Of a DNA stretch of 64,000 nucleotides, positions 44,352-53,850 are shown piece after piece. This DNA comes from CAVXEF01 sp963827315. Lineage in GTDB: Bacteria; Planctomycetota; Phycisphaerae; Sedimentisphaerales; Anaerobacaceae. A model generated the notes under the pieces. That model worked only from the letters and a program-made list of their open reading frames with translations. It ran no database searches and was not told where the DNA came from. A program made the position numbers and the translations under genes. Location: positions 62,001 to 126,000 of the forward strand of contig CAWHAL010000001.1 of NCBI GenBank assembly GCA_963827315.1, given 5' to 3'. The stretch's first letter is position 1. Every line of letters starts with the position of its first letter.

Positions 44352-46400
44352 ATGTATAACATATTAACCAAATATCGCAGCTTTTGGATTTGTCTGGCCT
44401 TGACACTCGCCACCACGGCTGTCTTCTGGCAGGTCTGCACCTATGACTTTGTCAATTACGACGACCCCGAGTACGTTTATGAAAACCCAAACATCCAGGC
44501 CGGCATCACACTTAAAGCCATCAAATGGGCCTTCACTACCAGTCACGCCAGTATCTGGCATCCCTTAGCCTGGCTTTCGCATATGCTGGACTGGCAGCTC
44601 TTCGGCCCCAATGCTGGTGGTCATCACCTCACCAGCCTCATTCTTCACATTGCGAATACCCTGCTGCTATTCACTGTTCTAAAACAAATGACGCACAGGT
44701 TTTGGCCAAGTGCCTTTGTGGCGGCCCTGTTTGCCCTTCACCCCCTGCACGTCGAATCCGTTGCCTGGGTCACCGAGCGTAAAGATGTCTTGAGTACTTT
44801 TTTCTGGATGCTCACGATGTGGGCCTATGTTCGCTTTGTCAACCGCCCAAAGATTGCCGGGTATTTGTTGGTAGTCGCACTTTTTGCCCTCGGTCTGATG
44901 GCAAAATCTATGCTGGTCACCTTGCCTTTCGTACTTTTGCTTTTGGATTATTGGCCTTTGGATAGGCTCGGCCCGAAATGCAAAAAGGCTGGCACAAAGC
45001 ATTCGCTGGCCTATCTGCTCATTGAGAAGATTCCGCTATTTGCGATGACCTTCGCAGCGTGCATAGTCACATTCATCTGCCAGAAAAAAGGCGGAGCAAT
45101 GTACGAAGGAGAAAACTATGGCCTACTTATTTGCCTCGCCAATGCCTCTACTTCCTATCTGCGATACATTACCAAGATGATTTGGCCTGCTCGCTTGGCG
45201 ATGTTCTATCCGCACCCCGGCCAAAACGTCTCCATCCTATACGCTATAATATCAGTCGCTATTCTACTGGCCGTAACAATTCTCGTACTTCGATTCGCCA
45301 AAAACCATCGATACTTAGTCACGGGCTGGTTTTGGTATCTCGGGACGCTTGTGCCTGTTATAGGCCTCGTCCAGGTTGGCTCTCAGGCTATGGCCGACCG
45401 CTATACCTATATCACTCTAACTGGCTTATTCATTATCATCGCCTGGGGTCTGCCGGAGCTACTCGAAAAATGGCCCCATCGAAAAACTGCGCTTTGGGCA
45501 TCCTCACTGATAGTTTTGTCCGCACTGGCCGTGTGTACATATTTTCAGCAGCGGTATTGGAAAAACAGTATGACACTCTGTGAGCACGCACTCAAAGTAA
45601 CCAACAATAACTACACCGCACATTTTTGCATGACAAACATGCTCCTCGAGCAAGGTCGCATCGAAGAGGCAATCTGGCATAACACCGAAGCTATCCGAAT
45701 CAAACCTGACTATGCCGAAGCTCTTAACAGCCTCGGCGTCGCTCTCTGCAAAGCAGGAAGAATTGACGAGGCCATTGCCTACTATGAAAAGGCGCTCGAA
45801 ATAGACCCTATCCTTGCCCCGGCCCACGCCAATTTTGGTTTCGCCCTCGTAACTAAAGGCGAATTCGCCGAGGCCGTCAGGCACTATAGAATCGCACTTG
45901 AAACAATGGACACACCCAACATACACAGCGACCTCGGCACCGCGCTGCTGAAGCTCGGCCAGCCCCGGGAAGCCGTTACAGAGTATCGCAAGGCACTTTC
46001 GGCAAAACCCAACGACCCAGACATCCTCAACAAGCTCGGCTACGCACTGGCACACACCGGAGAACTCGACGAGGCAATCTCGCTCTACAACAAAACCATC
46101 CAAATAGCACCTGACGTCGTCGACATCCGTCTCAATCTCGGATTCGCTCTGACCGAGAGCGGCAAACTCGAAGAAGCAGTGAAAGAGTATGAAAAAATCC
46201 TGCTTATTCAGCCTCAGAACGCCGTCGCCCACAACGACCTCGCCGTAGTGCTCCTCCAACAGGGAAAAGTCGATGAGGCCATCGAACATTTCAGCCAGGC
46301 CGTCCGAATCGACCCCAGCTACACAACCGCAAGAGACAATCTCAACAGCGCCTTAGCCGAAAAACAAAAGCTCCAGAACACAGAAAACACAAAGAAATAA
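44352..46400 (+). CDS. TMTC-like GT-C membrane glycosyltransferase with TPRs, copy 3
   Basis: The 682-residue paralog shares its loop with copy 2 and its TPR block (FAEAVRHYRIALETMDTPNI, then HSDLGTALLKLGQPREAVTE) with copy 4. About seven TPRs. Small changes lie in the first loop (YDDPEYVYENP; SHASIWHPLAW). The module TTGACA-18-TAAAGT lies at 44311-44340, eleven bases before the ATG. The spacer before it has a CCCGC-TTTA-GCGGG hairpin (44245-44258). Confidence 0.82.
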   Translation: MYNILTKYRSFWICLALTLATTAVFWQVCTYDFVNYDDPEYVYENPNIQAGITLKAIKWAFTTSHASIWHPLAWLSHMLDWQLFGPNAGGHHLTSLILHIANTLLLFTVLKQMTHRFWPSAFVAALFALHPLHVESVAWVTERKDVLSTFFWMLTMWAYVRFVNRPKIAGYLLVVALFALGLMAKSMLVTLPFVLLLLDYWPLDRLGPKCKKAGTKHSLAYLLIEKIPLFAMTFAACIVTFICQKKGGAMYEGENYGLLICLANASTSYLRYITKMIWPARLAMFYPHPGQNVSILYAIISVAILLAVTILVLRFAKNHRYLVTGWFWYLGTLVPVIGLVQVGSQAMADRYTYITLTGLFIIIAWGLPELLEKWPHRKTALWASSLIVLSALAVCTYFQQRYWKNSMTLCEHALKVTNNNYTAHFCMTNMLLEQGRIEEAIWHNTEAIRIKPDYAEALNSLGVALCKAGRIDEAIAYYEKALEIDPILAPAHANFGFALVTKGEFAEAVRHYRIALETMDTPNIHSDLGTALLKLGQPREAVTEYRKALSAKPNDPDILNKLGYALAHTGELDEAISLYNKTIQIAPDVVDIRLNLGFALTESGKLEEAVKEYEKILLIQPQNAVAHNDLAVVLLQQGKVDEAIEHFSQAVRIDPSYTTARDNLNSALAEKQKLQNTENTKK

Positions 46401-46511
46401 CTTCCAATCAGCCCCCGGTTTTCACCGTCAAAATTATATCCGCCTTTCCAACAACAGCCCTTATTGCCTTGACACCGCACTAAACAATAAATTAAAGTTC
46501 ACTATTATAAA

Positions 46512-48566
46512 ATGGATAATGTATTAACCAAATACCGCAGCTTTTGGATTTGTCTGGCACTGACACTCGCCACCACGGCTGTCTTCTGGCAGGTCTGCAC
46601 CTATGACTTTGTCAATTACGACGACCCCCCCTACATCTATAAAAACCCAAACATTCAGGCCGGCATCACACTTAAGACCATTAAATGGGCCTTCACTACC
46701 AATTACACAGGCTACTGGCATCCCTTAACCTGGCTTTCATATATGCTGGACTGGCAACTTTTTGGCCCTAATGCGGGCGGCTATCATTTCACCAGTCTGG
46801 TTTTCCATATTGCAAATACCCTGCTCCTTTTCATTGTCCTAAAACTAATGACACACAGGCCCTGGCCGAGTGCATTTGTGGCGGCCCTGTTTGCACTTCA
46901 CCCACTCCACGTCGAATCTGTTGCCTGGGTCGCTGAGCAAAAGGATGTCTTGAGTACTTTTTTCTGGCTGCTCACGATGTGGGCCTATGCCCGTTTTGCC
47001 AGTCGCCCGAAGGTTGCCGGTTATTTGTTGGTAGTCGCGCTTTTTGCCCTCGGTCTGATGGCCAAACCTATGCTGGTTACCCTGCCTTTTGTACTTCTGC
47101 TTTTGGATTATTGGCCTTTGGATAGACTCGGCCCGAAATGCAAAAAGGCCGGCACAAAGTATTCGCTGGCCTATCTGCTCATCGAGAAGATTCCGCTATT
47201 TGTGATGACCCTCGCATCGTGCATAGTGACTTTCATCAATGCGAAAAAAATCGGAGTAATGCACTTAACAGAAGACTACAGCTTTCCTATTCGTCTGGCC
47301 AATACCTCTATTTCCTATCTGCAATACATTACCAAGATGATTTGGCCTGCTCGCTTGGCGATGTTCTATCCGCACCCCGGCCAAAGCGTCTCCATTCTAT
47401 ACGCTATAATATCAGTCGCTATTCTACTGGTTGTAACAATTCTCGTACTTCGATTCGCCAAAAACCATCGATACCTTGTCACGGGCTGGTTTTGGTATCT
47501 TGGGACGCTTGTGCCTGTTATAGGCCTTGTCCAGGTCGGCGAGCAGGCCCTGGCCGACCGCTACAGCTACATCACTCTGACGGGTTTATTCATTATCATC
47601 GCCTGGGGCTCACCCGAGTTGCTCGGAAAATGGCCGCAGCGAAGGGTTGTGCTCTGGGCGTCCTCGCTGATAGTTTTATCCGTACTGGCCATACTCGCAC
47701 ACCTCCAGCAGCGATATTGGAAGAACAGTATAACACTTTTTCAGCACGCACTCAAAGTAACCAGGAATAACTATGGGGCACATGTCGGTATGGCGCATAC
47801 GTTTCTCGAGCAGGGCCGCATAGAGGAAGCAATCTGGCATAACAGTGAGGCTATTCGAATCAAACCTGATTGTGTTAACGCCCTTAACGACCTTGGAAGT
47901 GCTTTCCACATGGCGGGAAGAATTGACGATGCTATTTACTACTACAAAAGGGCGCTCGAAATAAATCCCGCGGCTGACATGACTCATCTCAATCTTGCTG
48001 CTGCCCTTGTAACTAAAGGCGAATTCGCCGAGGCCGTCAGGCACTATAGAATCGCACTCAAAACAATGGACACACCTAACATACACAGCGACCTCGGCAC
48101 CGCACTGCTGAAGCTCGGCCAGCCCCGGGAAGCCGTTACAGAGTATCGCAAGGCACTTTCGGCAAAACCCAACGACCCTAATGCCCTAAACGAGCTGGGC
48201 TACGCACTGGCACACGCCGGAGAACTCGACGAGGCAATCTCGCTCTGCAACAAAGCCCTCCAAATCGCACCTGACCTCGTCGACATCCGTCTCAACCTCG
48301 GATTCGCTCTGACCGAGAGTGGCAAACTCGAAGAAGCAGTGAAAGAGTATGAAGAAATCCTGCTTATTCAGCCCCAGAACGCCGTCGCCCACAACGACCT
48401 CGCCGTAGTGCTCCTCCAACAGGGAAAACTCGATGAGGCCATCGAACATTTCAGCCAGGCCGTCCGAATCGACCCCAGCTACACAACCGCAAGAGACAAT
48501 CTCAACAGTGCCTTAGCCGAAAAACAAAAGCTCCGGAACACAGACGCGGAAGGCACAAAGGAATAA
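46512..48566 (+). CDS. TMTC-like GT-C membrane glycosyltransferase with TPRs, copy 4
   Basis: The 684-residue paralog combines a copy-1-like loop (FINAKKIGVMHLTEDYSF) with a copy-3-like TPR region, again with about seven repeats. First-loop variant: YDDPPYIYKNP; the ERKDVLS motif reads AEQKDVLS. Promoter module at 46469-46498. The spacers before copies 3 and 4 are nearly identical, so the duplicated unit includes the spacer. Confidence 0.82.
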   Translation: MDNVLTKYRSFWICLALTLATTAVFWQVCTYDFVNYDDPPYIYKNPNIQAGITLKTIKWAFTTNYTGYWHPLTWLSYMLDWQLFGPNAGGYHFTSLVFHIANTLLLFIVLKLMTHRPWPSAFVAALFALHPLHVESVAWVAEQKDVLSTFFWLLTMWAYARFASRPKVAGYLLVVALFALGLMAKPMLVTLPFVLLLLDYWPLDRLGPKCKKAGTKYSLAYLLIEKIPLFVMTLASCIVTFINAKKIGVMHLTEDYSFPIRLANTSISYLQYITKMIWPARLAMFYPHPGQSVSILYAIISVAILLVVTILVLRFAKNHRYLVTGWFWYLGTLVPVIGLVQVGEQALADRYSYITLTGLFIIIAWGSPELLGKWPQRRVVLWASSLIVLSVLAILAHLQQRYWKNSITLFQHALKVTRNNYGAHVGMAHTFLEQGRIEEAIWHNSEAIRIKPDCVNALNDLGSAFHMAGRIDDAIYYYKRALEINPAADMTHLNLAAALVTKGEFAEAVRHYRIALKTMDTPNIHSDLGTALLKLGQPREAVTEYRKALSAKPNDPNALNELGYALAHAGELDEAISLCNKALQIAPDLVDIRLNLGFALTESGKLEEAVKEYEEILLIQPQNAVAHNDLAVVLLQQGKLDEAIEHFSQAVRIDPSYTTARDNLNSALAEKQKLRNTDAEGTKE

Positions 48567-48683
48567 CTTCTACTTAGCCCCCGCCTCATGGGGAGTTTTA
48601 ACCACCAAAAATTATATCCGCCTTTTCAACAACAGCCCTTATTGCCTTGACACCACACCGAACAACAAATAAAGTTGTCGTTA

Positions 48684-48797
48684 ATGACAAAAAAACTTTA
48701 CATAATTGATGGCCACGCCCACATCTACGCCGCCTATTACGCCCCGATGCAGCAGCGGTTGACCAGCCCAGCCGGCAGCTCAGAACTTATCTCATAA
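48684..48797 (+). pseudogene. Decayed duplicate of the polA 5' end
   Basis: A 37-residue frame MTKKLYIIDGHAHIYAAYYA, then PMQQRLTSPAGSS, matches the first 33 residues of PolA at 50438 (MAKKLYIIDGHAYIYAAYWA) at about two-thirds of positions and then stops. It carries the same TTGACA-17-TAAAGT module upstream (48647-48675). It ends four bases before copy 5 starts, so copy 5 (or the whole array) was placed inside or next to a duplicated polA start. Confidence 0.85.
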
Positions 48798-48800
48798 ATA

Positions 48801-50357
48801 ATGAATAAAATATCAAACAAATATTATGTCCCTCTAATCTGCATTGCCCTCGCATTGATAAACCTCGCGGTTTACTTGCAGGTCCTCAGTCACGATTTCA
48901 TCGATTTTGACGACGACCTCTACGTTACTAAAAATACAAATGTGCAAGCTGGCCTGACTTGGCAGGGCATTAAATGGGCCTTCACAACGAACCAGGCGTA
49001 TAATTGGCATCCATTGACCTGGATATCGCATATGCTGGATTGCCAGCTTTATGGCCTGAATCCCGCTGGCCATCACTTAACAAATGTAATTTTTCACATA
49101 GCGAATACCTTATTTCTATTTCTGGTTTTCAAACGAATGACCGGTAATTTGTGGCGAAGTGCTTTCGTTGCAGCCTTGTTTGCTCTGCACCCGCTTCACG
49201 TAGAATCAGTCGCCTGGGTCTCGGAGCGAAAAGACGTCCTCAGCACCTTTTTCCTGTTGCTCACTATGTGGTTTTATATACGCTACACTCATCACCCACG
49301 ACTCGCCGATTATCTGCTGGTTATGCTCACCATGGCACTTGGACTAATGACCAAACAAATGCTGGTGACACTACCGCTTGTTCTGCTTCTGTTAGACTAT
49401 TGGCCCCTGCAGCGCTTTACATGGCCGCTAAAACAAAAAGACCGTAAAGGTGCAACTGCAACAACTTCACTTTCTCGTTGCTTCGTGGAAAAAGTGCCCC
49501 TTTTGGCTTTGTCTTTTATCGCAAGTCTAATCGTTCTTCATGTCCAATCGAAATCTGCTCTTGTAAGAAACACAATTCAGATACCAATCGCTCTTCGCAC
49601 TGCAAATGCGATTCTTGTTTATACAAAATACATCACAAAGATGTTCTGGCCCCTTCATCTGGGAGTTCTTTATCCACACCCGGAAACCAATCTTCAACTG
49701 TGGCAGGTTTTGGCCGCCGGTTTACCGCTTCTATGCATCACTGCCATAGTGTTCCGTTTATCCCGCAACCGTCGCTGGCTCATAGTCGGATGGCTCTGGT
49801 ACCTTGGAACTCTCGTCCCTGTAATTGGCTTGGTACAGGTCGGACTTCAATCAATGGCTGACCGCTACACCTATGTCCCTCTTATCGGTCTATTCACCAT
49901 CATTGCATGGGGCACTGCTGAACTTATTGTAAAACTAAAATACAAGAACATTATCTTGGCAGCAGGTGCCGGGATGGTGCTTCTGGTCTTATCGGTACTC
50001 ACCTGGCTGCAACTGTCACACTGGAAAAATAGCATTACATTGTTTGAGCATACCGTAGCCGTTACTACTAACAATGATATCATGCACTACAACCTCGGCA
50101 GCCTGCTGTTACAGCAAGGCAAGGCTGACCAGACCATTAAACATTGGAGCGAAGCCGTGAGAATCAGGCCCAATCAGCCAACAATTCACAAGAATCTTGC
50201 GCTCTTGTTTACTCAGCAAGGCAAAAACGATGAGGCAATCCAACACTACCGCCAGGCACTCAAATACAGACCGAACGATACCGCCGCATATAACAACCTT
50301 AAAGCCCTCCTGGCCATTCAAAAGAAATCTGCTGCCGAAAATAAAACTCCGAAATAA
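48801..50357 (+). CDS. TMTC-like GT-C membrane glycosyltransferase with TPRs, copy 5 (diverged)
   Basis: The 518-residue paralog is the most distant of the five: same layout (VLSHDFIDFDDDLYVTKNTN, HPLHVESVAWVSERKDVLST, LLLLDYWPLQRFT) but its DNA is clearly different and only about three TPRs remain at the end. It starts four bases after the polA remnant's stop. It may be the ancestral copy, from which the other four were amplified, or an independent paralog. Confidence 0.8.
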   Translation: MNKISNKYYVPLICIALALINLAVYLQVLSHDFIDFDDDLYVTKNTNVQAGLTWQGIKWAFTTNQAYNWHPLTWISHMLDCQLYGLNPAGHHLTNVIFHIANTLFLFLVFKRMTGNLWRSAFVAALFALHPLHVESVAWVSERKDVLSTFFLLLTMWFYIRYTHHPRLADYLLVMLTMALGLMTKQMLVTLPLVLLLLDYWPLQRFTWPLKQKDRKGATATTSLSRCFVEKVPLLALSFIASLIVLHVQSKSALVRNTIQIPIALRTANAILVYTKYITKMFWPLHLGVLYPHPETNLQLWQVLAAGLPLLCITAIVFRLSRNRRWLIVGWLWYLGTLVPVIGLVQVGLQSMADRYTYVPLIGLFTIIAWGTAELIVKLKYKNIILAAGAGMVLLVLSVLTWLQLSHWKNSITLFEHTVAVTTNNDIMHYNLGSLLLQQGKADQTIKHWSEAVRIRPNQPTIHKNLALLFTQQGKNDEAIQHYRQALKYRPNDTAAYNNLKALLAIQKKSAAENKTPK

Positions 50358-50400
50358 GTCGGTTAAGTTACACTTTGCAGGAAATCGTTTGCTTATGGCC

Positions 50401-50430
50401 TTGACAACGCAGCCCAGTGGCTACTATATT
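50401..50430 (+). promoter_or_regulatory. polA promoter (possibly leaderless)
   Basis: TTGACA (50401-50406), 18 bases, TATATT (50425-50430). The predicted start of transcription falls at about 50437, next to the ATG at 50438, and no ribosome site is present, so the mRNA may be leaderless. Confidence 0.6.
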
Positions 50431-50437
50431 TTGCTCG

Positions 50438-53191
50438 ATGGCGAAGAAACTTTACATAATCGATGGCCACGCTTACATCTACGCCGCTTACTGGGCGAAG
50501 ATGAGCCAGATGACCAGTCCTTCCGGTGAGCCGACCCAAGCAACTTATATCTTCACCACGACCATTCTGGGCCTCATCCGCGACCAGAAGCCCGACCTGC
50601 TCGCTGTCGCTATGGATAGCAAGACCCCCAGTTTCCGAACCAAAATTTACTCCGAATACAAGGCCCATCGTCCCCCTATGCCTGACGATATGCCCGCTCA
50701 AATCGACCGTATCGAGCAGATACTCACCGCGATGAACATCCCTGTCCTCCGCCTCGATGGCTTCGAAGCCGATGACGTAATCGGCACGCTCGCTAAAAAG
50801 GCGGCCAAAGAAGGCATCGATACATACATCTGCGCTAAGGACAAGGATATGTATCAGCTTGTTGATGACCATATCTATATCTTCGACATAAAAAAAGGCG
50901 AAAAACTTGACGACGACACCCTTCTCCAGATGTACAAATTCGAGCCGCGGCATTTTATCGACGTCCTGGCCCTTCAGGGCGATGCCTCCGACAATGTCCC
51001 AGGCGTACCGCTTATCGGCGAAATGAATGCAATCAAACTGATACAGCAGTTCGGCTCTCTCGATAATTTATATAAAAACGCCGATAAAATTGAAGGAAAA
51101 AGGGGAGAAAATTTACGTAAATTTAAAGAGCAGGCATACCTGAGCAAAAAGCTTATGATTATAAATACCGAGGCGCCGCTAAAAATCGATTATCAACAGT
51201 TCAAACTCAAAGAACCCAATAAGGAAAAACTGGCTGCAATCTTTTCCGAGCTTGGCTTCAATCGCCTGCTGACGCAATTAGGATTGACACCCACGACCGG
51301 CACACAGCCCGCACCCGCAAAAAAGCAGCCGCAGGATTTATCCGCCAGACGTATGGTGGACTTCACCAAACCAGCCTCTGCGAAAACCGTAAAGCACGAC
51401 TACCAGCTCATAGACACAAAGCAGAAATTCGATAAATTCTTCGACCAGCTCAAAAAACAAAAACTCTTCGCCATCGACACCGAAACCACATCCCTCGACG
51501 CTATGCGGGCCGACCTCGTCGGCATCAGCTTCTCCTGGCAGCCGCAAAAGGCCTTCTATCTTCCCGTAAAAGCCCCGCTCGGCCAAAAGCACCTCGATAT
51601 AACCGATGTTCGCCACAAACTCGCACCCATACTGGCAGATGAAAAAGTAAAAAAAGTCGGCCAAAATATAAAATACGATATGCTCATCCTCAAAAAAGCA
51701 AAGATGCCGCTAAAAGGAATCCATTTCGACACAATGGTCGCATCCTACTGCCTCGACCCGCTCCGCACCAGCCACGCCCTCGACAGAATGGCCGCCGACT
51801 TCCTCAATTATCAGTGCACATCCCTCTTTTCGCTTATCGGCAAAGGCAAAGACCAGCTCACATTCGATATGGTTGACACCGCCGCCGCTTGTGAATACTC
51901 CGCCGAAGACGCCGACATAACGTTCCAGCTTTACAATTACTTCAAAGACCTGCTCGAAAACGACCCCCCTATTAAAAAACTGTTTGAAGAGGTCGAGATG
52001 CCGCTCGTCTCCGTCCTCGTCGCTATGGAGTACAACGGCATCTCACTCGATACCGCCCTACTGAAAACAATGGCCGGCGACCTCGACACCGCCTTAAAAA
52101 ACCTCGCTGCCCAGATTTACGCGCTCGCTGGCGCCACATTCAACATCGACTCTCCGAAACAGCTCGCGGAAATCCTTTTCGATAAGCTGAACCTGCAATC
52201 CATTCGTATGGGCAAGGCCGGCCGAAGCACCGATGCCGCCGTCCTCGAACAATTAGCTGACGAGCACCCGATTATCAATCTTGTCCTCCAATACCGCCAA
52301 ATCGGCAAACTCCAAAATACCTATGTCGATAAATTAGGCCAACTGATTAACCCCGCTACCGGCCGGGTCCACACCTCATTCAACCAGACCGTTACCGCAA
52401 CAGGCAGGCTCAGCTCCAGCGACCCGAACCTCCAGAACATCCCCATTCGCACCGAGCTTGGCCGAAAAATCCGCTCCGCTTTTATCCCCAAAAATAAGAC
52501 CGATTACATACTCAGTGCCGACTATTCGCAAATCGAGCTGCGCCTGCTCGCGCATTTCTCAAAGGATAAAGCCCTTACAGCAGCTTTTGCCGCCGACAAA
52601 GACATTCACCGCTTCGTCGCATCCCAAATCCATAATGTCCCAATCGAAAAAGTTACCGACGAAATGCGTTCTAACTGCAAGGCCGTCAACTTCGGCATCA
52701 TTTACGGCCAGGGCGCCTTCGGCCTGTCGCGCTCGATTGGAATATCCCAGGCACAGGCCAAAAAGTTCATCGACGACTATTTCGCCCGCTACAGTTCAAT
52801 CCGCAAATTCATGGACGACTGCATCGCCTTCGCCAGGCGCACCGGCTACTGCGAGACCATTCTGCATCGCCGGCGAAAAATACTGAACATAAACAGTAAA
52901 AACGCCAACAAACGTGCGCAGGCCCAGCGATTCGTCGTCAATACCGTCATTCAGGGCTCCGCAGCAGATTTGATAAAGGTCGCTATGATAAACATTTACA
53001 GCAGAATCGAGAAAGAGGACCTGCCCGTAAAACTCATCCTTCAAATCCACGATGAGCTTGTCTTTGAATTGCCGAAGGCAGAGGCCCAAAAGCACGCAAA
53101 ATGGATTACTGAGGAAATGACCGGCGCAATAAAGCTCAGCGTCCCGCTGAAAGTTGACATCACCTCCGGCCCAACCTGGCTAAGTGCTTAA
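50438..53191 (+). CDS. polA: DNA polymerase I
   Basis: About 917 residues from the ATG at 50438 (MAKKLYIIDGHAYIYAAYWA). It has the 5'-nuclease domain (1-290, LRLDGFEADDVIGTLA, DASDNVPGVP), an active-looking 3'-5' exonuclease (AIDTETTSLD, with its DxE), and the polymerase domain with motif A DYSQIELRLLAHFSKD, motif B RSNCKAVNFGIIYGQGAF and motif C QIHDELVFELP. Needed for Okazaki-fragment processing and repair. Its 5' end exists a second time as a decayed fragment at 48684. Confidence 0.97.
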   Translation: MAKKLYIIDGHAYIYAAYWAKMSQMTSPSGEPTQATYIFTTTILGLIRDQKPDLLAVAMDSKTPSFRTKIYSEYKAHRPPMPDDMPAQIDRIEQILTAMNIPVLRLDGFEADDVIGTLAKKAAKEGIDTYICAKDKDMYQLVDDHIYIFDIKKGEKLDDDTLLQMYKFEPRHFIDVLALQGDASDNVPGVPLIGEMNAIKLIQQFGSLDNLYKNADKIEGKRGENLRKFKEQAYLSKKLMIINTEAPLKIDYQQFKLKEPNKEKLAAIFSELGFNRLLTQLGLTPTTGTQPAPAKKQPQDLSARRMVDFTKPASAKTVKHDYQLIDTKQKFDKFFDQLKKQKLFAIDTETTSLDAMRADLVGISFSWQPQKAFYLPVKAPLGQKHLDITDVRHKLAPILADEKVKKVGQNIKYDMLILKKAKMPLKGIHFDTMVASYCLDPLRTSHALDRMAADFLNYQCTSLFSLIGKGKDQLTFDMVDTAAACEYSAEDADITFQLYNYFKDLLENDPPIKKLFEEVEMPLVSVLVAMEYNGISLDTALLKTMAGDLDTALKNLAAQIYALAGATFNIDSPKQLAEILFDKLNLQSIRMGKAGRSTDAAVLEQLADEHPIINLVLQYRQIGKLQNTYVDKLGQLINPATGRVHTSFNQTVTATGRLSSSDPNLQNIPIRTELGRKIRSAFIPKNKTDYILSADYSQIELRLLAHFSKDKALTAAFAADKDIHRFVASQIHNVPIEKVTDEMRSNCKAVNFGIIYGQGAFGLSRSIGISQAQAKKFIDDYFARYSSIRKFMDDCIAFARRTGYCETILHRRRKILNINSKNANKRAQAQRFVVNTVIQGSAADLIKVAMINIYSRIEKEDLPVKLILQIHDELVFELPKAEAQKHAKWITEEMTGAIKLSVPLKVDITSGPTWLSA

Positions 53192-53210
53192 TAAAAAAGG
53201 GGTTGGGGTT

Positions 53211-53252
53211 TATAGCGTTTAGCGGGCAGCGAACAGCGTAAAGTGTAAAAGC
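53211..53252. repeat. Heptad tandem repeat (unit like TATAGCG)
   Basis: Units TATAGCG, TTTAGCG, GGCAGCG, AACAGCG, TAAAGTG, TAAAAGC. It shares its AGCG core with the locus at 53598. Confidence 0.8.
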
Positions 53253-53308
53253 AGATGAGAAGATAGGCAAAGACGTTAAAATTTTCGCATCAAACGCGCA
53301 AGTCGGCG

Positions 53309-53387
53309 AAAAAAAATGCAAAAAAATGTAAAAAATTTGCAAAAATTCGTAAAAATTTCAAAAAATTAGCAAAAATTTCAAAAAATT
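53309..53387. other. Phased A-tracts (predicted bent DNA)
   Basis: Runs of five or more A recur at almost exactly 10-base spacing (starts near 53309, 53321, 53331, 53341, 53351, 53361, 53371, 53381). A-tracts in helical phase are the classical cause of intrinsic DNA curvature. The element lies about 120 bases after polA. Confidence 0.8.
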
Positions 53388-53442
53388 GGTGCGTTTTGGA
53401 CCGTGATTGATGTACCCCCTTGCGCAAATTTGCGCAGGCGCA

Positions 53443-53556
53443 AATAGACTCAAGACACCAGACCACAGACAAAAAAACATAAATGCAAAAATCAGGAGAC
53501 AGAGGACGAACGACAGAAGACGGACGACTCAAGACCACAGACACAAGACGCAAGAC
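53443..53556. repeat. Heptad tandem repeats (units ending GAC)
   Basis: Two blocks: TCAAGAC, ACCAGAC, CACAGAC (53450-53470) and nine units AGGAGAC, AGAGGAC, GAACGAC, AGAAGAC, GGACGAC, TCAAGAC, CACAGAC, ACAAGAC, GCAAGAC (53494-53556). Every unit ends in GAC, while the first four bases vary. Confidence 0.85.
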
Positions 53557-53597
53557 TTTTTTGGTTTTCAGTGTCGGATTGGGGGGGTAAAATACCA

Positions 53598-53632
53598 AAC
53601 AGCGTACAGCGTATAGCGGACAGCGGACAGGG
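53598..53632. repeat. Heptad tandem repeat (unit like TACAGCG)
   Basis: Five units AACAGCG, TACAGCG, TATAGCG, GACAGCG, GACAGGG: 35 bases, as at four other loci. Confidence 0.85.
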
Positions 53633-53645
53633 GAAGAAAAAATAC

Positions 53646-53675
53646 AATACCTAAGATACTTAGGTATTCTTTTAT
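53646..53675. terminator. Possible terminator
   Basis: Perfect 10-bp arms AATACCTAAG / CTTAGGTATT with an ATA loop and a following CTTTTAT. AT-rich, about 450 bases past polA. Confidence 0.55.
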
Positions 53676-53850
53676 CGTTCTAGTCTTTTTGATTAATCGA
53701 AAGGACTACGAGCCTTTTATATGTCGAATGGTTTTTTAGTGAGGGATTTGAGGTTTTCGGTTCGGACGCTGTCCCGTAAGGGACGCTGCGCGGTGCTGCC
53801 GGAGGGCGGCCACCAAAGGCGGACGAGTTAGTCGATAGTCGTTAGGAAAC

